Shown in pieces: positions 24,306 to 35,074 of a stretch of 64,000 bases of DNA; the first letter of the stretch is position 1; the number at the start of each line of letters is the position of its first letter. The notes under the pieces are model-generated. The model made no database searches and was not told where the DNA came from. It saw only the letters and a program-made list of their open reading frames with translations. This stretch comes from Janthinobacterium sp. J1-1 (GTDB lineage: Bacteria > Pseudomonadota > Gammaproteobacteria > Burkholderiales > Burkholderiaceae_D). The stretch spans positions 5,890,001 to 5,954,000 of the forward strand of contig NZ_CP132339.1 of assembly GCF_030944405.1 (NCBI RefSeq). The letters run 5' to 3'. The position numbers were made by a program, and so were the translations under genes.

Positions 24306-27290
24306 TTACGGCATGCGTATCAGCGTGCGCAGTGGATCGCGCAGCGAACGCAGTGCCAGGAACTGCGGATCCTGGTCATCCTGGCCGGCCGCCTCGAAAC
24401 ACTGGTTTGCCAGCTCGGTGTATTGCCTGAACAGCGACGTCTTCTGGTCGATATGCTGGTATTCCGCGTCGATCTTGCGCGCCACTTCCTTTTCGATGGC
24501 TTTCTGCAGGTCGATCGGATGCTCGGTTTCCAGCACATCCTGCAAGCTCTTGCCGGACAGGACCTTGGACGATGGCATGCCATCCTCCATTGCAATGAAC
24601 ACCCACTCGGGCAAGCCGGACTGGCGATTCGTGCGCTGTTTGATCATCTGCAGCAAGTTCGCCAGCAGCAAGGTCGGCTTGCGCATGCCGCGCGCCTGGG
24701 TTTCCGTTGCCGTACGTGCAAACAGCGGTGGCAGCTTCTTGCCATCGCCTTCGCCATGCAACAGATACGATTCGTTATGATCAGCCATCAGACCATCGTA
24801 ATGACGCTTGAGATAAGTCAGCGATTCCGTGTAGCGGAGCGGCATCAGTGCGGTGACCTTCATGATCACGATCTGGTTCGGCATCTGGCCTACGCTGATG
24901 GTAGTCGCCGAGGCGGAGTCGCGCTGCGACCTGAACTCGCTTTCCAGGTCCGCCCGGAATGCTTTCTGGTGTTCGCACGCAGGCAGGAAGACCCCCACGG
25001 TTTCATACACGCCGGGACTGGCACCGCCAACCGTGCGGTCGACTTCGGTCTTGTTGAAGACCAGCGTACTGCCAGCTTCATCGTACAGACTTTGGACGAA
25101 TTGCTTGAGGCCACTCTTATTGGCGTCATACTGCTTCTGCAGGCGCTCGACGATATTGACATGCAACACAGGTGGCAGGTTCTTGGCGATCTCGCCGTGC
25201 GCCAGTTCCACGATGCGCGCCGACTCCTGCGACAGCGTGGAAATGATGCTGCCCAGCGAAATATGGCGATTGAGTTTCTCGAAAGAATCGACCTCGACAC
25301 CGGCCAGGTTGATCAGGGACTGGCGTACGCGCTGCGTGCGCGCGGCCTGGCTGATTTCATCGCTGATCATCGCCTTCAGAATGGCGCTGATCGCGCCCAT
25401 GTCAAAGATGCGTTTCTGATACGCGGCATCGGCCGCGCCCAGGCGCGCCGCCTGTTCCTGGTTGAACTGATCGGTGGCCACCGCCAGGTTCTGGTGCAGT
25501 TCGTCAATCTTGCCGCGCAAGGTCAGCAACTGCTCTTTCACGAAAGGCAGCAAGCTCGTGGCAAAACGCATGCCTTCGAGCGCGGTGCGGGCAATGTACA
25601 GGTCCTGATGCTGGGTAGCGATATCGGCAAACAGCCCTCCTCGCTTGTCCGTCAGGTGCTTGCCCAAAAAGCCGACTTTGTTAAACTGCACCGACAGCTC
25701 CGTATTGCGCTGCTGAATGCCCTGCATGACGCTTGGCATCTTGGCAATGCGTTCCAGGAAGAGGTCCTGCTTTTCGTCCAGCGCCAGCACCAGTGCATCC
25801 GTGTAATGGCGCAACTGCAACAGGGAAGCAGTACCGGATTTCCACCGCCCGAACAATTCTTTTTCGATATGCCGGCCGATATGGCGTGCCATGTCCAGAC
25901 GTGCATTGCCTTTCACTTCATAAAACTTGCGTACCCCGCCCATGGTTCGATAGGTATCATCGAATACCTTGGCCAGGCGCGTGTTGAGCGCATCGATCCA
26001 GCCGGTCTCTTCGATCACTTTGTCGGCCTTGATTTCAGGCGCCAGGCGACTGACGATCTGCTTCCAGTATTCCTGCGGCGGTTTCCAGTTGCTGTTCTTG
26101 ATATCGTCGTCCAGTATGCCGGTGTCGAGCGTCAGATGCGCATCGGTCAACAGCAGGCTTTGCAGCACTTCGGGCTTGCGTACCTCGGAACCCCAGTCCT
26201 TTTCCACCGCTTCATCGGCATAGCCCTCGCCCTGGCGGAAATTGTTGAACATCAGTTGGCGGCTGGCCTGCTCGGCAAAACCGTAGGCGAGAAATTCCTT
26301 GATTTCCTGCTCCGGCACGACCACCCGCTTGATGCCGAACGACAGGAACAGCTTGGCGCGCGCCTTGCCGACGTCCTCCTCGGTCTCGAAATTGATGATG
26401 TCGTTTTCGCCCTTCTCGGCACGGTTCAGGCCTTCCCAGGCCTTGTTCAGGGTCTTCTGGTAAATGAATTCGGCCACGATGGTCGGCAGCTCGGACTCCA
26501 CCTCGAACTGGATACCATGTTCGTTGACATTGTTGATCAGGTAGCAGCCATTGAAATACACATCGTGCGCCATCGGCACGCCATCGAGCAGATTGATCGG
26601 ATGATACTTGCCGACCGCCATGGCGTTGAGTTCGGCCAGCGCGGCATAGCCGTTGGCATAATAGTTGGAGAACCCAGCCACATCCTTGACGCGCTTCGAA
26701 TTTTTCTCGGGCAGGAAAGCGTAAATCAGGATGCGATATTTATCGTGCTCCGGCAACTGGTGTCTGATCTGTGCTACCGCATCGACGACGGAGCCACTGC
26801 CGGTGCCGCCAGCCAGGCCGCAGACGACGTGGATGGTGACGCCGGTCTTGCCCTGCGCTTGCAGGTCATGCACACGCTCCTCGATCGCCTTGACGAACTT
26901 CGGTGCATTTTGCGCGAAGACCATGCGTCCCAGCTTGCGCCGCTGCGCCGCACCGGCGATACCGGGCTTGACGAAATCGAAGATCGCACGCGGCTCGATC
27001 CAGCCTTTCATGCCGGGGAACGAACCGGGATCGTCGAGCACCGGGCGGATATTGCTGGCGGTATTGATGGCCACCTGGCCGCGATCGAGTTCGATATCCT
27101 TGCCCAGCACCTTCCACTCATCGCGCTTGTCTAGCTCGTCGCTGGAGGTGTCGATATAAAGAAAATCGAAACGCGCATCGGACACGCTGACGCCATCGGC
27201 GTCCTTGTTGCGTTCGATGGTTTTCTTGATCTGGCGAATGATCTTGCCGCCCGTACCGCCGAGACCGACGATCAGATGATTATTTGACAT
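24306..27290 (-). CDS. tubulin/FtsZ-like GTPase (Tubulin_2 family)
   Basis: The 994-aa protein has a tubulin-superfamily N-terminus. VGLGGTGGK at 8-16 is the first nucleotide loop. A T4-like signature GLAGGTGSGSVVDAVAQI lies at 158-175, equal to the FtsZ/tubulin GGGTG[TS]G motif and followed by the usual helix. YAFLPEKNSKRVKDVAGFSNYYANGYAAL matches the region after it. The remaining two thirds is a long, mostly helical extension unique to the large Tubulin_2/FtsZ-like-1 proteins. It should bind GTP and may polymerise or dock at membranes. It is neither FtsZ nor TubZ. It lies between a DUF4384-like exported protein and a zinc-ribbon membrane protein in a single-strand cluster. Confidence 0.82.
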   Translation of the reverse strand: MSNNHLIVGLGGTGGKIIRQIKKTIERNKDADGVSVSDARFDFLYIDTSSDELDKRDEWKVLGKDIELDRGQVAINTASNIRPVLDDPGSFPGMKGWIEPRAIFDFVKPGIAGAAQRRKLGRMVFAQNAPKFVKAIEERVHDLQAQGKTGVTIHVVCGLAGGTGSGSVVDAVAQIRHQLPEHDKYRILIYAFLPEKNSKRVKDVAGFSNYYANGYAALAELNAMAVGKYHPINLLDGVPMAHDVYFNGCYLINNVNEHGIQFEVESELPTIVAEFIYQKTLNKAWEGLNRAEKGENDIINFETEEDVGKARAKLFLSFGIKRVVVPEQEIKEFLAYGFAEQASRQLMFNNFRQGEGYADEAVEKDWGSEVRKPEVLQSLLLTDAHLTLDTGILDDDIKNSNWKPPQEYWKQIVSRLAPEIKADKVIEETGWIDALNTRLAKVFDDTYRTMGGVRKFYEVKGNARLDMARHIGRHIEKELFGRWKSGTASLLQLRHYTDALVLALDEKQDLFLERIAKMPSVMQGIQQRNTELSVQFNKVGFLGKHLTDKRGGLFADIATQHQDLYIARTALEGMRFATSLLPFVKEQLLTLRGKIDELHQNLAVATDQFNQEQAARLGAADAAYQKRIFDMGAISAILKAMISDEISQAARTQRVRQSLINLAGVEVDSFEKLNRHISLGSIISTLSQESARIVELAHGEIAKNLPPVLHVNIVERLQKQYDANKSGLKQFVQSLYDEAGSTLVFNKTEVDRTVGGASPGVYETVGVFLPACEHQKAFRADLESEFRSQRDSASATTISVGQMPNQIVIMKVTALMPLRYTESLTYLKRHYDGLMADHNESYLLHGEGDGKKLPPLFARTATETQARGMRKPTLLLANLLQMIKQRTNRQSGLPEWVFIAMEDGMPSSKVLSGKSLQDVLETEHPIDLQKAIEKEVARKIDAEYQHIDQKTSLFRQYTELANQCFEAAGQDDQDPQFLALRSLRDPLRTLIRMP

Positions 27291-27317
27291 GGGATTCTAT
27301 GGAATAGGTAATCGAAG

Positions 27318-28241
27318 TTATTGATGCGACAGCTGAAGCTTCAAGTACAGCCCGTCTTCCTTGCTGGTCAGGTTCTTCACGATATAGGCCGCCACATGGC
27401 CACCGGTATCGGGTTGGACATCTTCGCTGAAGACGATCGCTTTCGAAGCATAGCCCTGGCCGCTTGCCGGCACTGCGGCGCACTCGCTGTCCTGGGCAAA
27501 CACGATGCTCTTGGCGCTGTAGCCGGCATCGGCCAGACGCGGCTGCGACTCATCGACGGTTTTCCATTCGGTGGCGGTAACGGCAGGCTGCGGGCAGGCA
27601 GGGCCGGAAGGATTGCTCACGCCGCCGCTGCTGGCCACCAGGTCGGGCTGCATGCCGTCGATCTTCGCCGTGGCAGCAACCTCGAGCGGCTTGGCCGACA
27701 GATACACCAGCAATTGCTCGGTGCCCGGCGGCCCTTCGAATTCAAAGGCGCCGCGCGCTGGCAAGAACACCGTGCCCATGGCGTCGATGAAATTATCCTT
27801 GCCTGGCTGCGGATAAATCTGCGTCACCTTGCCATCCGGCGCCTGGTTCAACACATAGACGTAGGACGGACGATTGACCTTGACGCCCAACTGGAATTTA
27901 TCTCCGGTCGAAAATTTGCGGCTGGCCAGCACATCGCGCGTCGTACCGTCGATATTCTTGATACGGATAAAGTAACTGGTGCCGATCTGCGCCGCAGGTT
28001 TGGCTTTCGCTGCCGAGGCAACCACAGTCTTCTTGACGGCGGCTTTCTTCTTTGCCGTCTGCACCGGTTCGGCCGGTGCCGGGACCGCAGCCGGCGCCGG
28101 GACCGGGGCCGGCGTGCCCGTATTGGCCGTCGAGACGGCGCCGTCTTCGGCGAAAAACAGCGACTTGGCGCTATAGCCCTCCTGGGCCGAAACACCGCTC
28201 ATCAACAGCGCGAGGGAGAGTGCAATGATGGTTCTTTGCAT
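27318..28241 (-). CDS. exported DUF4384-like protein with repeated K-centred motif
   Basis: This 307-aa protein has a signal peptide (MQRTIIALSLALLMSGVSAQ). A Pro/Ala/Lys-rich linker (about 42-80) follows. Next is a DUF4384-type beta domain (about 87-200) with FQLGVKVNRPSYVYVLNQAPDGKVTQIYPQPG and PGTEQLLVYLSAKPL. A motif occurs three times: GYSAKSLFFAED (22-33, right after the signal peptide), GYSAKSIVFAQD (240-251) and GYASKAIVFSED (263-274). The caspase-like neighbour has one copy. Caspase and DUF4384 domains are often linked. Here they are separate genes 49 bases apart. The motif could be a cleavage or docking site. Confidence 0.78.
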   Translation of the reverse strand: MQRTIIALSLALLMSGVSAQEGYSAKSLFFAEDGAVSTANTGTPAPVPAPAAVPAPAEPVQTAKKKAAVKKTVVASAAKAKPAAQIGTSYFIRIKNIDGTTRDVLASRKFSTGDKFQLGVKVNRPSYVYVLNQAPDGKVTQIYPQPGKDNFIDAMGTVFLPARGAFEFEGPPGTEQLLVYLSAKPLEVAATAKIDGMQPDLVASSGGVSNPSGPACPQPAVTATEWKTVDESQPRLADAGYSAKSIVFAQDSECAAVPASGQGYASKAIVFSEDVQPDTGGHVAAYIVKNLTSKEDGLYLKLQLSHQ

Positions 28242-28290
28242 GATTTGCTTTCCAGGGATGGGCGGGCCGCTCCAGGCGGACCGCTGGGGT

Positions 28291-29637
28291 TCACAGATAC
28301 AAATTGTCCTGCTTGACGGGGAAGGTGCTGTACTTGCGTGGCACCTGCTGTTTTTCGCCATCAGTAAGCACAGTGGCCTTGGCGGAGGTAAACTCGCGGG
28401 CCCGCTCGAAAGCCGGCTCGATCTCGCCTTGGCTTTGTTCCAGATAAGCAAAGAAAGCCTGCGTGAAGAACGATCCCCTGAGTTTTTGAGAAGGCGCGAC
28501 CGGGCTGTCGAACACGCCGACATCATGTTTCGGCCCCAGTGCCTCCTGCCCTTCGCTGGTAGCGGTGATCACGGTATAGCCGCTGCGGCTGCGGTCGAGT
28601 TTCTGCGGCACGCCCTGGCGTTTCGCCTTGTCGCTGGCGGCCACTTCCTCGGGGCTGAAGACAATTGCCTTGGAGGTAAATTTTTCACCACTCCAGGCTG
28701 CCATCGAAATGCCTTCGCTTTCGGGTCGGCCATTGTTGGCTTTCAGAATGAAGGCGGTCGATTCATCCTTGATGTCGTTCAGCATCTCGCCGCTGTAACA
28801 GGTGTCGATGAAGACGCGCGTTTCGCGGCTGGACTTTTGTGCCAGTTGCTGTACCAGGGTGTCGGACACCGAGGTTTCCTGCAGATGCAGCAAGTAATCC
28901 GTCTTTCCACGCTTGCGGCCATCGACACTGCCTGAATCGACGGCAATAATGGACATGCGTCGCTGATCGATACCGGCCGGCGACGGAACGGGCGGCGTGC
29001 CGTGGCTCGATACATAGATGAACAGGCTGTCATTGGCGCGCAGGCTATCGCCCACTTCGGCGATCTTCGATTCGATATTGGCCTTGGTGGCTTGCTCGCC
29101 GAACAACGACGTTACCTGGTACCCGGCGCGGCGCAGGCGCTCGGCAACGACTTTCGCATCATCTTCGCCCTGAATCGGCTTCAGGCTGGCGCTGTCGCGG
29201 AAAGTATTGATGCCGACCACCAGTGCACGCTTCTGCGGCACCGTCAGCACCGCCAGCTTGCGTGCACTACGTTGCTTGAAGAAATCGTCGCTGGCCTGCC
29301 GCGCGTCGATTTCCCAGCGCTTGACCTTGATATTTTCCGGATAGATCGGCGAGGTCGATTTCAAGCCGACGATGGATTGGGCAATGATGAACGCCCGCTC
29401 GACTTGCTGTTCATCGTCGTAATTGCCAGCCAAGCGTACCCGGCCAACGCCATCGCGCACCACCGACGCTTGCGTCAATCCATGCTGCTTGAATTTGACC
29501 GCAATTTTCTGCAGCAATTCGGGCGGAATATCGTATGAATAATAAACATGCTGATAGCCCGGCAATTGATTGGCGGCACAACCGCTGAGCAACAACACCG
29601 CGAGGACCATCAGGCCGCGCCAGATCGATTTCATCAT
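28291..29637 (-). CDS. caspase-like (peptidase C14) lipoprotein
   Basis: The 448-aa protein has a lipobox (LLLSGC, Cys20). A BON-like domain follows at about 40-110 (SVVRDGVGRVRLAGNYDDEQ). The caspase-fold domain runs from about 130, with RALVVGINTFRDSASLKPIQG. The catalytic pair is His212 (YVSSHGTP) and Cys280 (FIDTCYSGEM). C-terminal to it, EKFTSKAIVFSPEEV (Lys323) repeats the motif found three times in the next gene's product. As a lipoprotein it would act in the periplasm or at the cell surface. Bacterial orthocaspases usually cut after Lys or Arg, so Lys in the motif is notable. ATG codons at 29637 and 29634 are both possible. Confidence 0.85.
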   Translation of the reverse strand: MMKSIWRGLMVLAVLLLSGCAANQLPGYQHVYYSYDIPPELLQKIAVKFKQHGLTQASVVRDGVGRVRLAGNYDDEQQVERAFIIAQSIVGLKSTSPIYPENIKVKRWEIDARQASDDFFKQRSARKLAVLTVPQKRALVVGINTFRDSASLKPIQGEDDAKVVAERLRRAGYQVTSLFGEQATKANIESKIAEVGDSLRANDSLFIYVSSHGTPPVPSPAGIDQRRMSIIAVDSGSVDGRKRGKTDYLLHLQETSVSDTLVQQLAQKSSRETRVFIDTCYSGEMLNDIKDESTAFILKANNGRPESEGISMAAWSGEKFTSKAIVFSPEEVAASDKAKRQGVPQKLDRSRSGYTVITATSEGQEALGPKHDVGVFDSPVAPSQKLRGSFFTQAFFAYLEQSQGEIEPAFERAREFTSAKATVLTDGEKQQVPRKYSTFPVKQDNLYL

Positions 29638-29726
29638 GAAAGTGACTTGAAGAGAGAAATGAACATGGCACACCGGCCACCGCGTCATTTACGGTTCCGG
29701 GCGCCACCGATAACATCGAGTTTTTT

Positions 29727-30470
29727 TCAGATAATTGAGACGGTTTTGGTTGCAGCCACCACCGCAGTGGTTGCGGTTTTGATCTGAATTTCGTAGCGCA
29801 GCTGCATGCCAGGCTTGAAATTCGAGCTCAATTCATAATTCACCGTGTCGGTATGCTGCGCCGGTTCAAACGTCTTGGTTTCCGACGGACTGCCGGCAGT
29901 AAATGGCATGAGTTCTTCCTTACCATCTTCGATAACGTAGACTTTCCGTACGATTTCTACCTGCATTTCAGCATCATCCGGCGTCAACACATTAAACACC
30001 GTATTCATGGGAATACTCGCGGTGCCGCTTTTGACCGACTCGGGCATGTCGATCTTGACGATGCCGGTCACGATGCCCTGGCTCGGCTTGTATTTGGCGT
30101 CTTTCTTTGCCTGCGCCAGCGTGGCGGAGCGGGTGATATTGGAAGCAGGAACCCAGCTCGGATTCTTCTTGTAGCAGATATTGGTAGCCTCGTAATAAGC
30201 TTTGACGAAACCGATGCCGCCGCCGGCGACCGCACCGAGTGCCGTGGCCTTGATTGCGTCTTTTTTCTTCATGCCGCCAAGGAAGGAGGCCCCCAAACCT
30301 GCCAGCGCACCGACTGCGGCGCCCTTGGCCGTTGCCGTCAATTGCTCCGACTGTACGCATGAATTCAGGTCGGCATATGCCGATTCCTGCGCGGACGCAT
30401 TCGCCGACAGGAGTGCGAGGGCGCATACCATCGCAGCGTTGAGTTTTGACGATGAGAAAATCAGATTCAT
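29727..30470 (-). CDS. exported glycine-zipper protein
   Basis: The 247-aa product has a signal peptide (start MNLIFSSSKLNAAM, cleavage after NASA). A glycine-zipper hairpin lies at about 48-90 (AKGAAVGALAGLGASFLGG and ALGAVAGGGIGF), a pattern of outer-membrane inserting or oligomerising proteins. A C-terminal beta domain follows, at about 140-245 (TASIPMNTVFNVLTPDDAEMQVEIVRKVYVIEDG). An alternative ATG at 30485 gives five extra residues. It is the first gene of the five-gene cluster, 89 bases before the caspase gene. A cell-surface or pore-like role is inferred. I found no named family. Confidence 0.72.
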   Translation of the reverse strand: MNLIFSSSKLNAAMVCALALLSANASAQESAYADLNSCVQSEQLTATAKGAAVGALAGLGASFLGGMKKKDAIKATALGAVAGGGIGFVKAYYEATNICYKKNPSWVPASNITRSATLAQAKKDAKYKPSQGIVTGIVKIDMPESVKSGTASIPMNTVFNVLTPDDAEMQVEIVRKVYVIEDGKEELMPFTAGSPSETKTFEPAQHTDTVNYELSSNFKPGMQLRYEIQIKTATTAVVAATKTVSII

Positions 30471-31074
30471 GATTGTAGATTTCATTTCAAGTAAAAAGAC
30501 GGGATGGATTTTTCTTGGCCCCGGCAATACAACCGCGGCCCCGCATGAATACTGGCTTGACAGGTAACTCATCAGCGATAGCACGACATTTTTTGAAAAA
30601 CAATCAAGTGACCAACCCTCGATTGCGGCGATAAATCATCACCGACAATCGGCAGAAAAAATCCCACCATTGAAGATAATCAGAACTCGTGTTTCCATGC
30701 GGAATCATTGTAGCTCAATTTCAAATCAATGGAAATATACTTAAACGCCAATTAATAATTATTGACAATAAATTATTTTTTATGAATGAAATAAATTTTA
30801 TTACCTTGATAATTCAATCGAACTTGTTACTATTGAATAGAATTCAATGAGTGAATTTAATGTAGGAAGATGATGCGGATCGCGGCGGACGGAAAACCAG
30901 GAAGTTTCCCTGTCATGGCAGAAGGCATGCGGGACGATGAAGCGCGGGAGCAAAAGAATATCCGACGACGCGGATGGCAGAACAGGCCGACACGATGATG
31001 CCCGCGCCGCAGGGCTGCGGCACGAGGAGATGGCAGGTGGCGCCGACGGTGAATGCCGACGCCAGAAAGAAAAC
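30471..31074. other. AT-rich intergenic region upstream of the tubulin/caspase cluster
   Basis: This is the largest gene-free stretch in the core part. About 30600-30860 is markedly AT-rich. On the minus strand TACAAT (30707-30712), with TTTCCA 17 bases upstream, could start transcription of the cluster. An inverted repeat ATTGAA/TTCAAT lies at 30832-30848. From 30860 to 31074 the base composition is normal but no supported ORF exists. Confidence 0.45.
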
Positions 31075-32913
<1,839 letters not shown>

Positions 32914-33018
32914 GTGGATGGGGAAATAAAAGGGAAAGCGTGATTCTAACGCGTGCGGGAGCTTGCCACGGAGAATGCAGCGCCTATCTGCGGCGGTAAT
33001 TGCTGTTGCAGACAAGAA

Positions 33019-33040
33019 CCCGGGCCTGTGGCGGCCCGGG
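33019..33040 (-). terminator. hairpin after the 28-aa gene, before msbA
   Basis: A perfect 8-bp stem CCCGGGCC / GGCCCGGG with loop TGTGGC is followed on the minus strand by TTCTTGT. It probably terminates the small peptide transcript and isolates it from msbA. Confidence 0.65.
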
Positions 33041-33064
33041 TCCGGATGAAACGATGGTGCCTGC

Positions 33065-33151
33065 TTACAGGCTGCCGAACCCTGCGGCCGTGGCCACCAC
33101 CAGCGCGGTCAGCGCCAGCACGGTCAGGATTTTCTTGGTTGGTGTGTGCAT
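33065..33151 (-). CDS. 28-aa single-span membrane peptide
   Basis: The ORF encodes MHTPTKKILTVLALTALVVA followed by TAAGFGSL and a TAA. A perfect AAGGAG lies seven bases before the ATG. The product has a positively charged N-terminus (KK at 6-7) and a 16-17-residue hydrophobic helix, so it should insert in the inner membrane. A strong hairpin follows 25 bases after its stop. Its length is below normal gene-calling limits. The function is unknown. Analogous peptides are membrane-stress or toxin-like, but nothing here decides that. Confidence 0.68.
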   Translation of the reverse strand: MHTPTKKILTVLALTALVVATAAGFGSL

Positions 33152-33321
33152 GTTGTACTCCTTGGGGGGGTGAATGAAGACAAACACAGGTAAATCAAAC
33201 GCGGTGCTCGGGCGCCGTCTGTTGTATTCATTCATTGTACATTTCGTATTGCAAATTGCACGTCCGGTTACGTTTCGTTGTAATCACGCACAAATCACTT
33301 TCCGTGAAGCATAATTGCGCC

Positions 33322-34293
33322 ATGTTCAAACTGACTTTTCTCGGCACCTCGTCCGGCGTGCCCACCCGCTACCGCAACGTCACTTCGCTGGCCGTGCAAA
33401 CCACCCTGGGACGCGACTGGTGGATGGTCGATTGCGGCGAAGCCACCCAGCACCGTTTGCAACGCCTTCCTTTGTCGGTGCATGACCTGGCCGGCATCTG
33501 CATCACCCATGTGCATGGCGACCACAGCTATGGCTTGCCGGGCCTGCTGGCCAGCGCCTCGATGACGGGGCGCAAGCGGCCCCTGCTCATTATCGCGCCA
33601 CCGGCCATCCGCGCCTGGCTGGACGCCACCTTGCTGCATACGGAACTGTTTCTCACCTATCCGCTGATCCATATCGACGTCAACAGCGCGCACGTCGTCC
33701 ACCAGGAAGCGGGGCTGACGATCACCCGGCACCCGCTGTCGCACCGCGCGGCCAGCGTGGGTTTTCGTTTTGCGCTGGAAACGCATAAATGGAAACTCGA
33801 CAAGGCGGCGCTGCTGGCCCAGGGCGTGCCGTCCGGCCCCGTCTGGGGGCAGTTGCAAACAGGCCAGGATGTGCTGCTCGACGACGGCCGGCAGCTGCGC
33901 AGCGCCGACTTCCGTATCACGAAAACAGACCAGGCCGCCATCGTGGTGGGCGGCGACAACGACACGCCAGCCCTGCTGCAGGAGGCTTGCCAGGGTGCGC
34001 AACTGCTGGTGCATGAGGCCACCTACACGGAAGCGATGCTGCAAAAGGCGGGGCCGGGGCCGACCCATAGTTCGGTGCAGCGGGTGGCCCGATTTGCCGC
34101 CAGCTGCGGCATGCCGAATTTGATCTTGACGCACTTCAGCGCGCGCTACCACCATCGCGACGGCATGGCCGAGCTGGAAGCGGAAGCGCGCCTGGACTAT
34201 GCGGGCACCTTGTTTTTGGCGAATGATTTCGACAGCTATGCGCTCGATGCTACTGGCGTGCTGAGCAAGGTCGACGCGCGCAAGCCAGACTGA
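33322..34293 (+). CDS. rnz: ribonuclease Z (tRNase Z, ElaC type)
   Basis: The 323-aa metallo-beta-lactamase-fold nuclease matures tRNA 3' ends. The start MFKLTFLGTSSGVPTRYRNVTS is canonical for RNase Z. The metal-binding motif ITHVHGDHSYGLPGLL, the exosite-type segment, HEATYTEAM with GPTHSSVQRVARFA, and the final LTHFSARYHH are all present. A 29-codon longer frame upstream has no ribosome site. It is convergent with the Sel1 gene, seven bases apart. Confidence 0.92.
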   Translation: MFKLTFLGTSSGVPTRYRNVTSLAVQTTLGRDWWMVDCGEATQHRLQRLPLSVHDLAGICITHVHGDHSYGLPGLLASASMTGRKRPLLIIAPPAIRAWLDATLLHTELFLTYPLIHIDVNSAHVVHQEAGLTITRHPLSHRAASVGFRFALETHKWKLDKAALLAQGVPSGPVWGQLQTGQDVLLDDGRQLRSADFRITKTDQAAIVVGGDNDTPALLQEACQGAQLLVHEATYTEAMLQKAGPGPTHSSVQRVARFAASCGMPNLILTHFSARYHHRDGMAELEAEARLDYAGTLFLANDFDSYALDATGVLSKVDARKPD

Positions 34294-34300
34294 TCAATGA

Positions 34301-34957
34301 TCAGTAGGGATCGCTGCCGTACAGGCCGGCATATTCGGCCGCCAGCGCCCTGGCTTCCTCCAGCTGGGCCGGGGTGAGGATTTCCAGCAACTGGTCGCGG
34401 TTCTTGATCGCCTGCTCGTCGCCCGCTGCGGCCGGCATGGCGATCCAGGCATACGCCTCCACATAATCGAGTTCCACACCCTGGCCTTGCGCATACAGCA
34501 AGCCGTACTCATTCTGCGCAGACAAGGAACCGGACTGTGCCGCCGTCTTGTACCAGTAGGCGGCCTGCTCGAAATCCTGGGCGATATCGACGCCGCGCCG
34601 ATACGCCTGGGCCAGGTTGAATTGCGACTGCCCATCGCCGGCCTCGGCCGCCTGGCGTCCAAACACCAGCGCCTGCTGCACGTCTTGCTGCACGCCATCG
34701 CCGCTGGCATACATCAGCGCCAGGTTGGCCAGCGATGGCGGATAGCCGGCCTCGCCCGCTTCCGTAAACAGCGCCACCGCCTTCGCCAGGTCTTGCGTCA
34801 CGCCCTGGCCTTGGTAGTACAGGCTGGCCAGGAAATGCTTGCCGGCCGCGTGGCCGGTGCTGGCCGACGCATGAAACTGCTTGTAGGCCTCGGCGTAGTT
34901 GTCATCATTATAGGCGTCGATACCGGCTTCGTTGAGGGATTCTGCGGATAAGGTCAT
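34301..34957 (-). CDS. Sel1-repeat (SLR) protein
   Basis: This 218-aa soluble protein is built of about four Sel1-like repeats: AGKHFLASLYYQGQGVTQDLAKAVALFTEAGEAG, LANLALMYASGDGVQQDVQQALVFGRQAAEAG, FNLAQAYRRGVDIAQDFEQAAYWYKTAAQSG and QNEYGLLYAQGQGVELDYVEAYAWI. These form an alpha-solenoid for protein-protein contacts. No signal peptide is present. AAGGAG lies seven bases before the ATG. The partner is unknown, and no operon is evident. Confidence 0.88.
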   Translation of the reverse strand: MTLSAESLNEAGIDAYNDDNYAEAYKQFHASASTGHAAGKHFLASLYYQGQGVTQDLAKAVALFTEAGEAGYPPSLANLALMYASGDGVQQDVQQALVFGRQAAEAGDGQSQFNLAQAYRRGVDIAQDFEQAAYWYKTAAQSGSLSAQNEYGLLYAQGQGVELDYVEAYAWIAMPAAAGDEQAIKNRDQLLEILTPAQLEEARALAAEYAGLYGSDPY

Positions 34958-35074
34958 GCAAGCTCCTTGTCTGGTGGCGTTTGGTGGATGGCGACCATTC
35001 TAAGACGCAGGCGCGAGGGTTGAGTGTTCTGTTGAAGACGGGTACAGTTGCGCGCATAACAAGCAAGAGACCTC

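Noticed and set aside
23373..27134. 1253-codon plus-strand open frame opposite the tubulin-like and zinc-ribbon genes
   Set aside because: It lies wholly over real minus-strand genes, has the His/Arg/Gln-rich composition of an antisense frame in GC-rich DNA, and shows no family motif.
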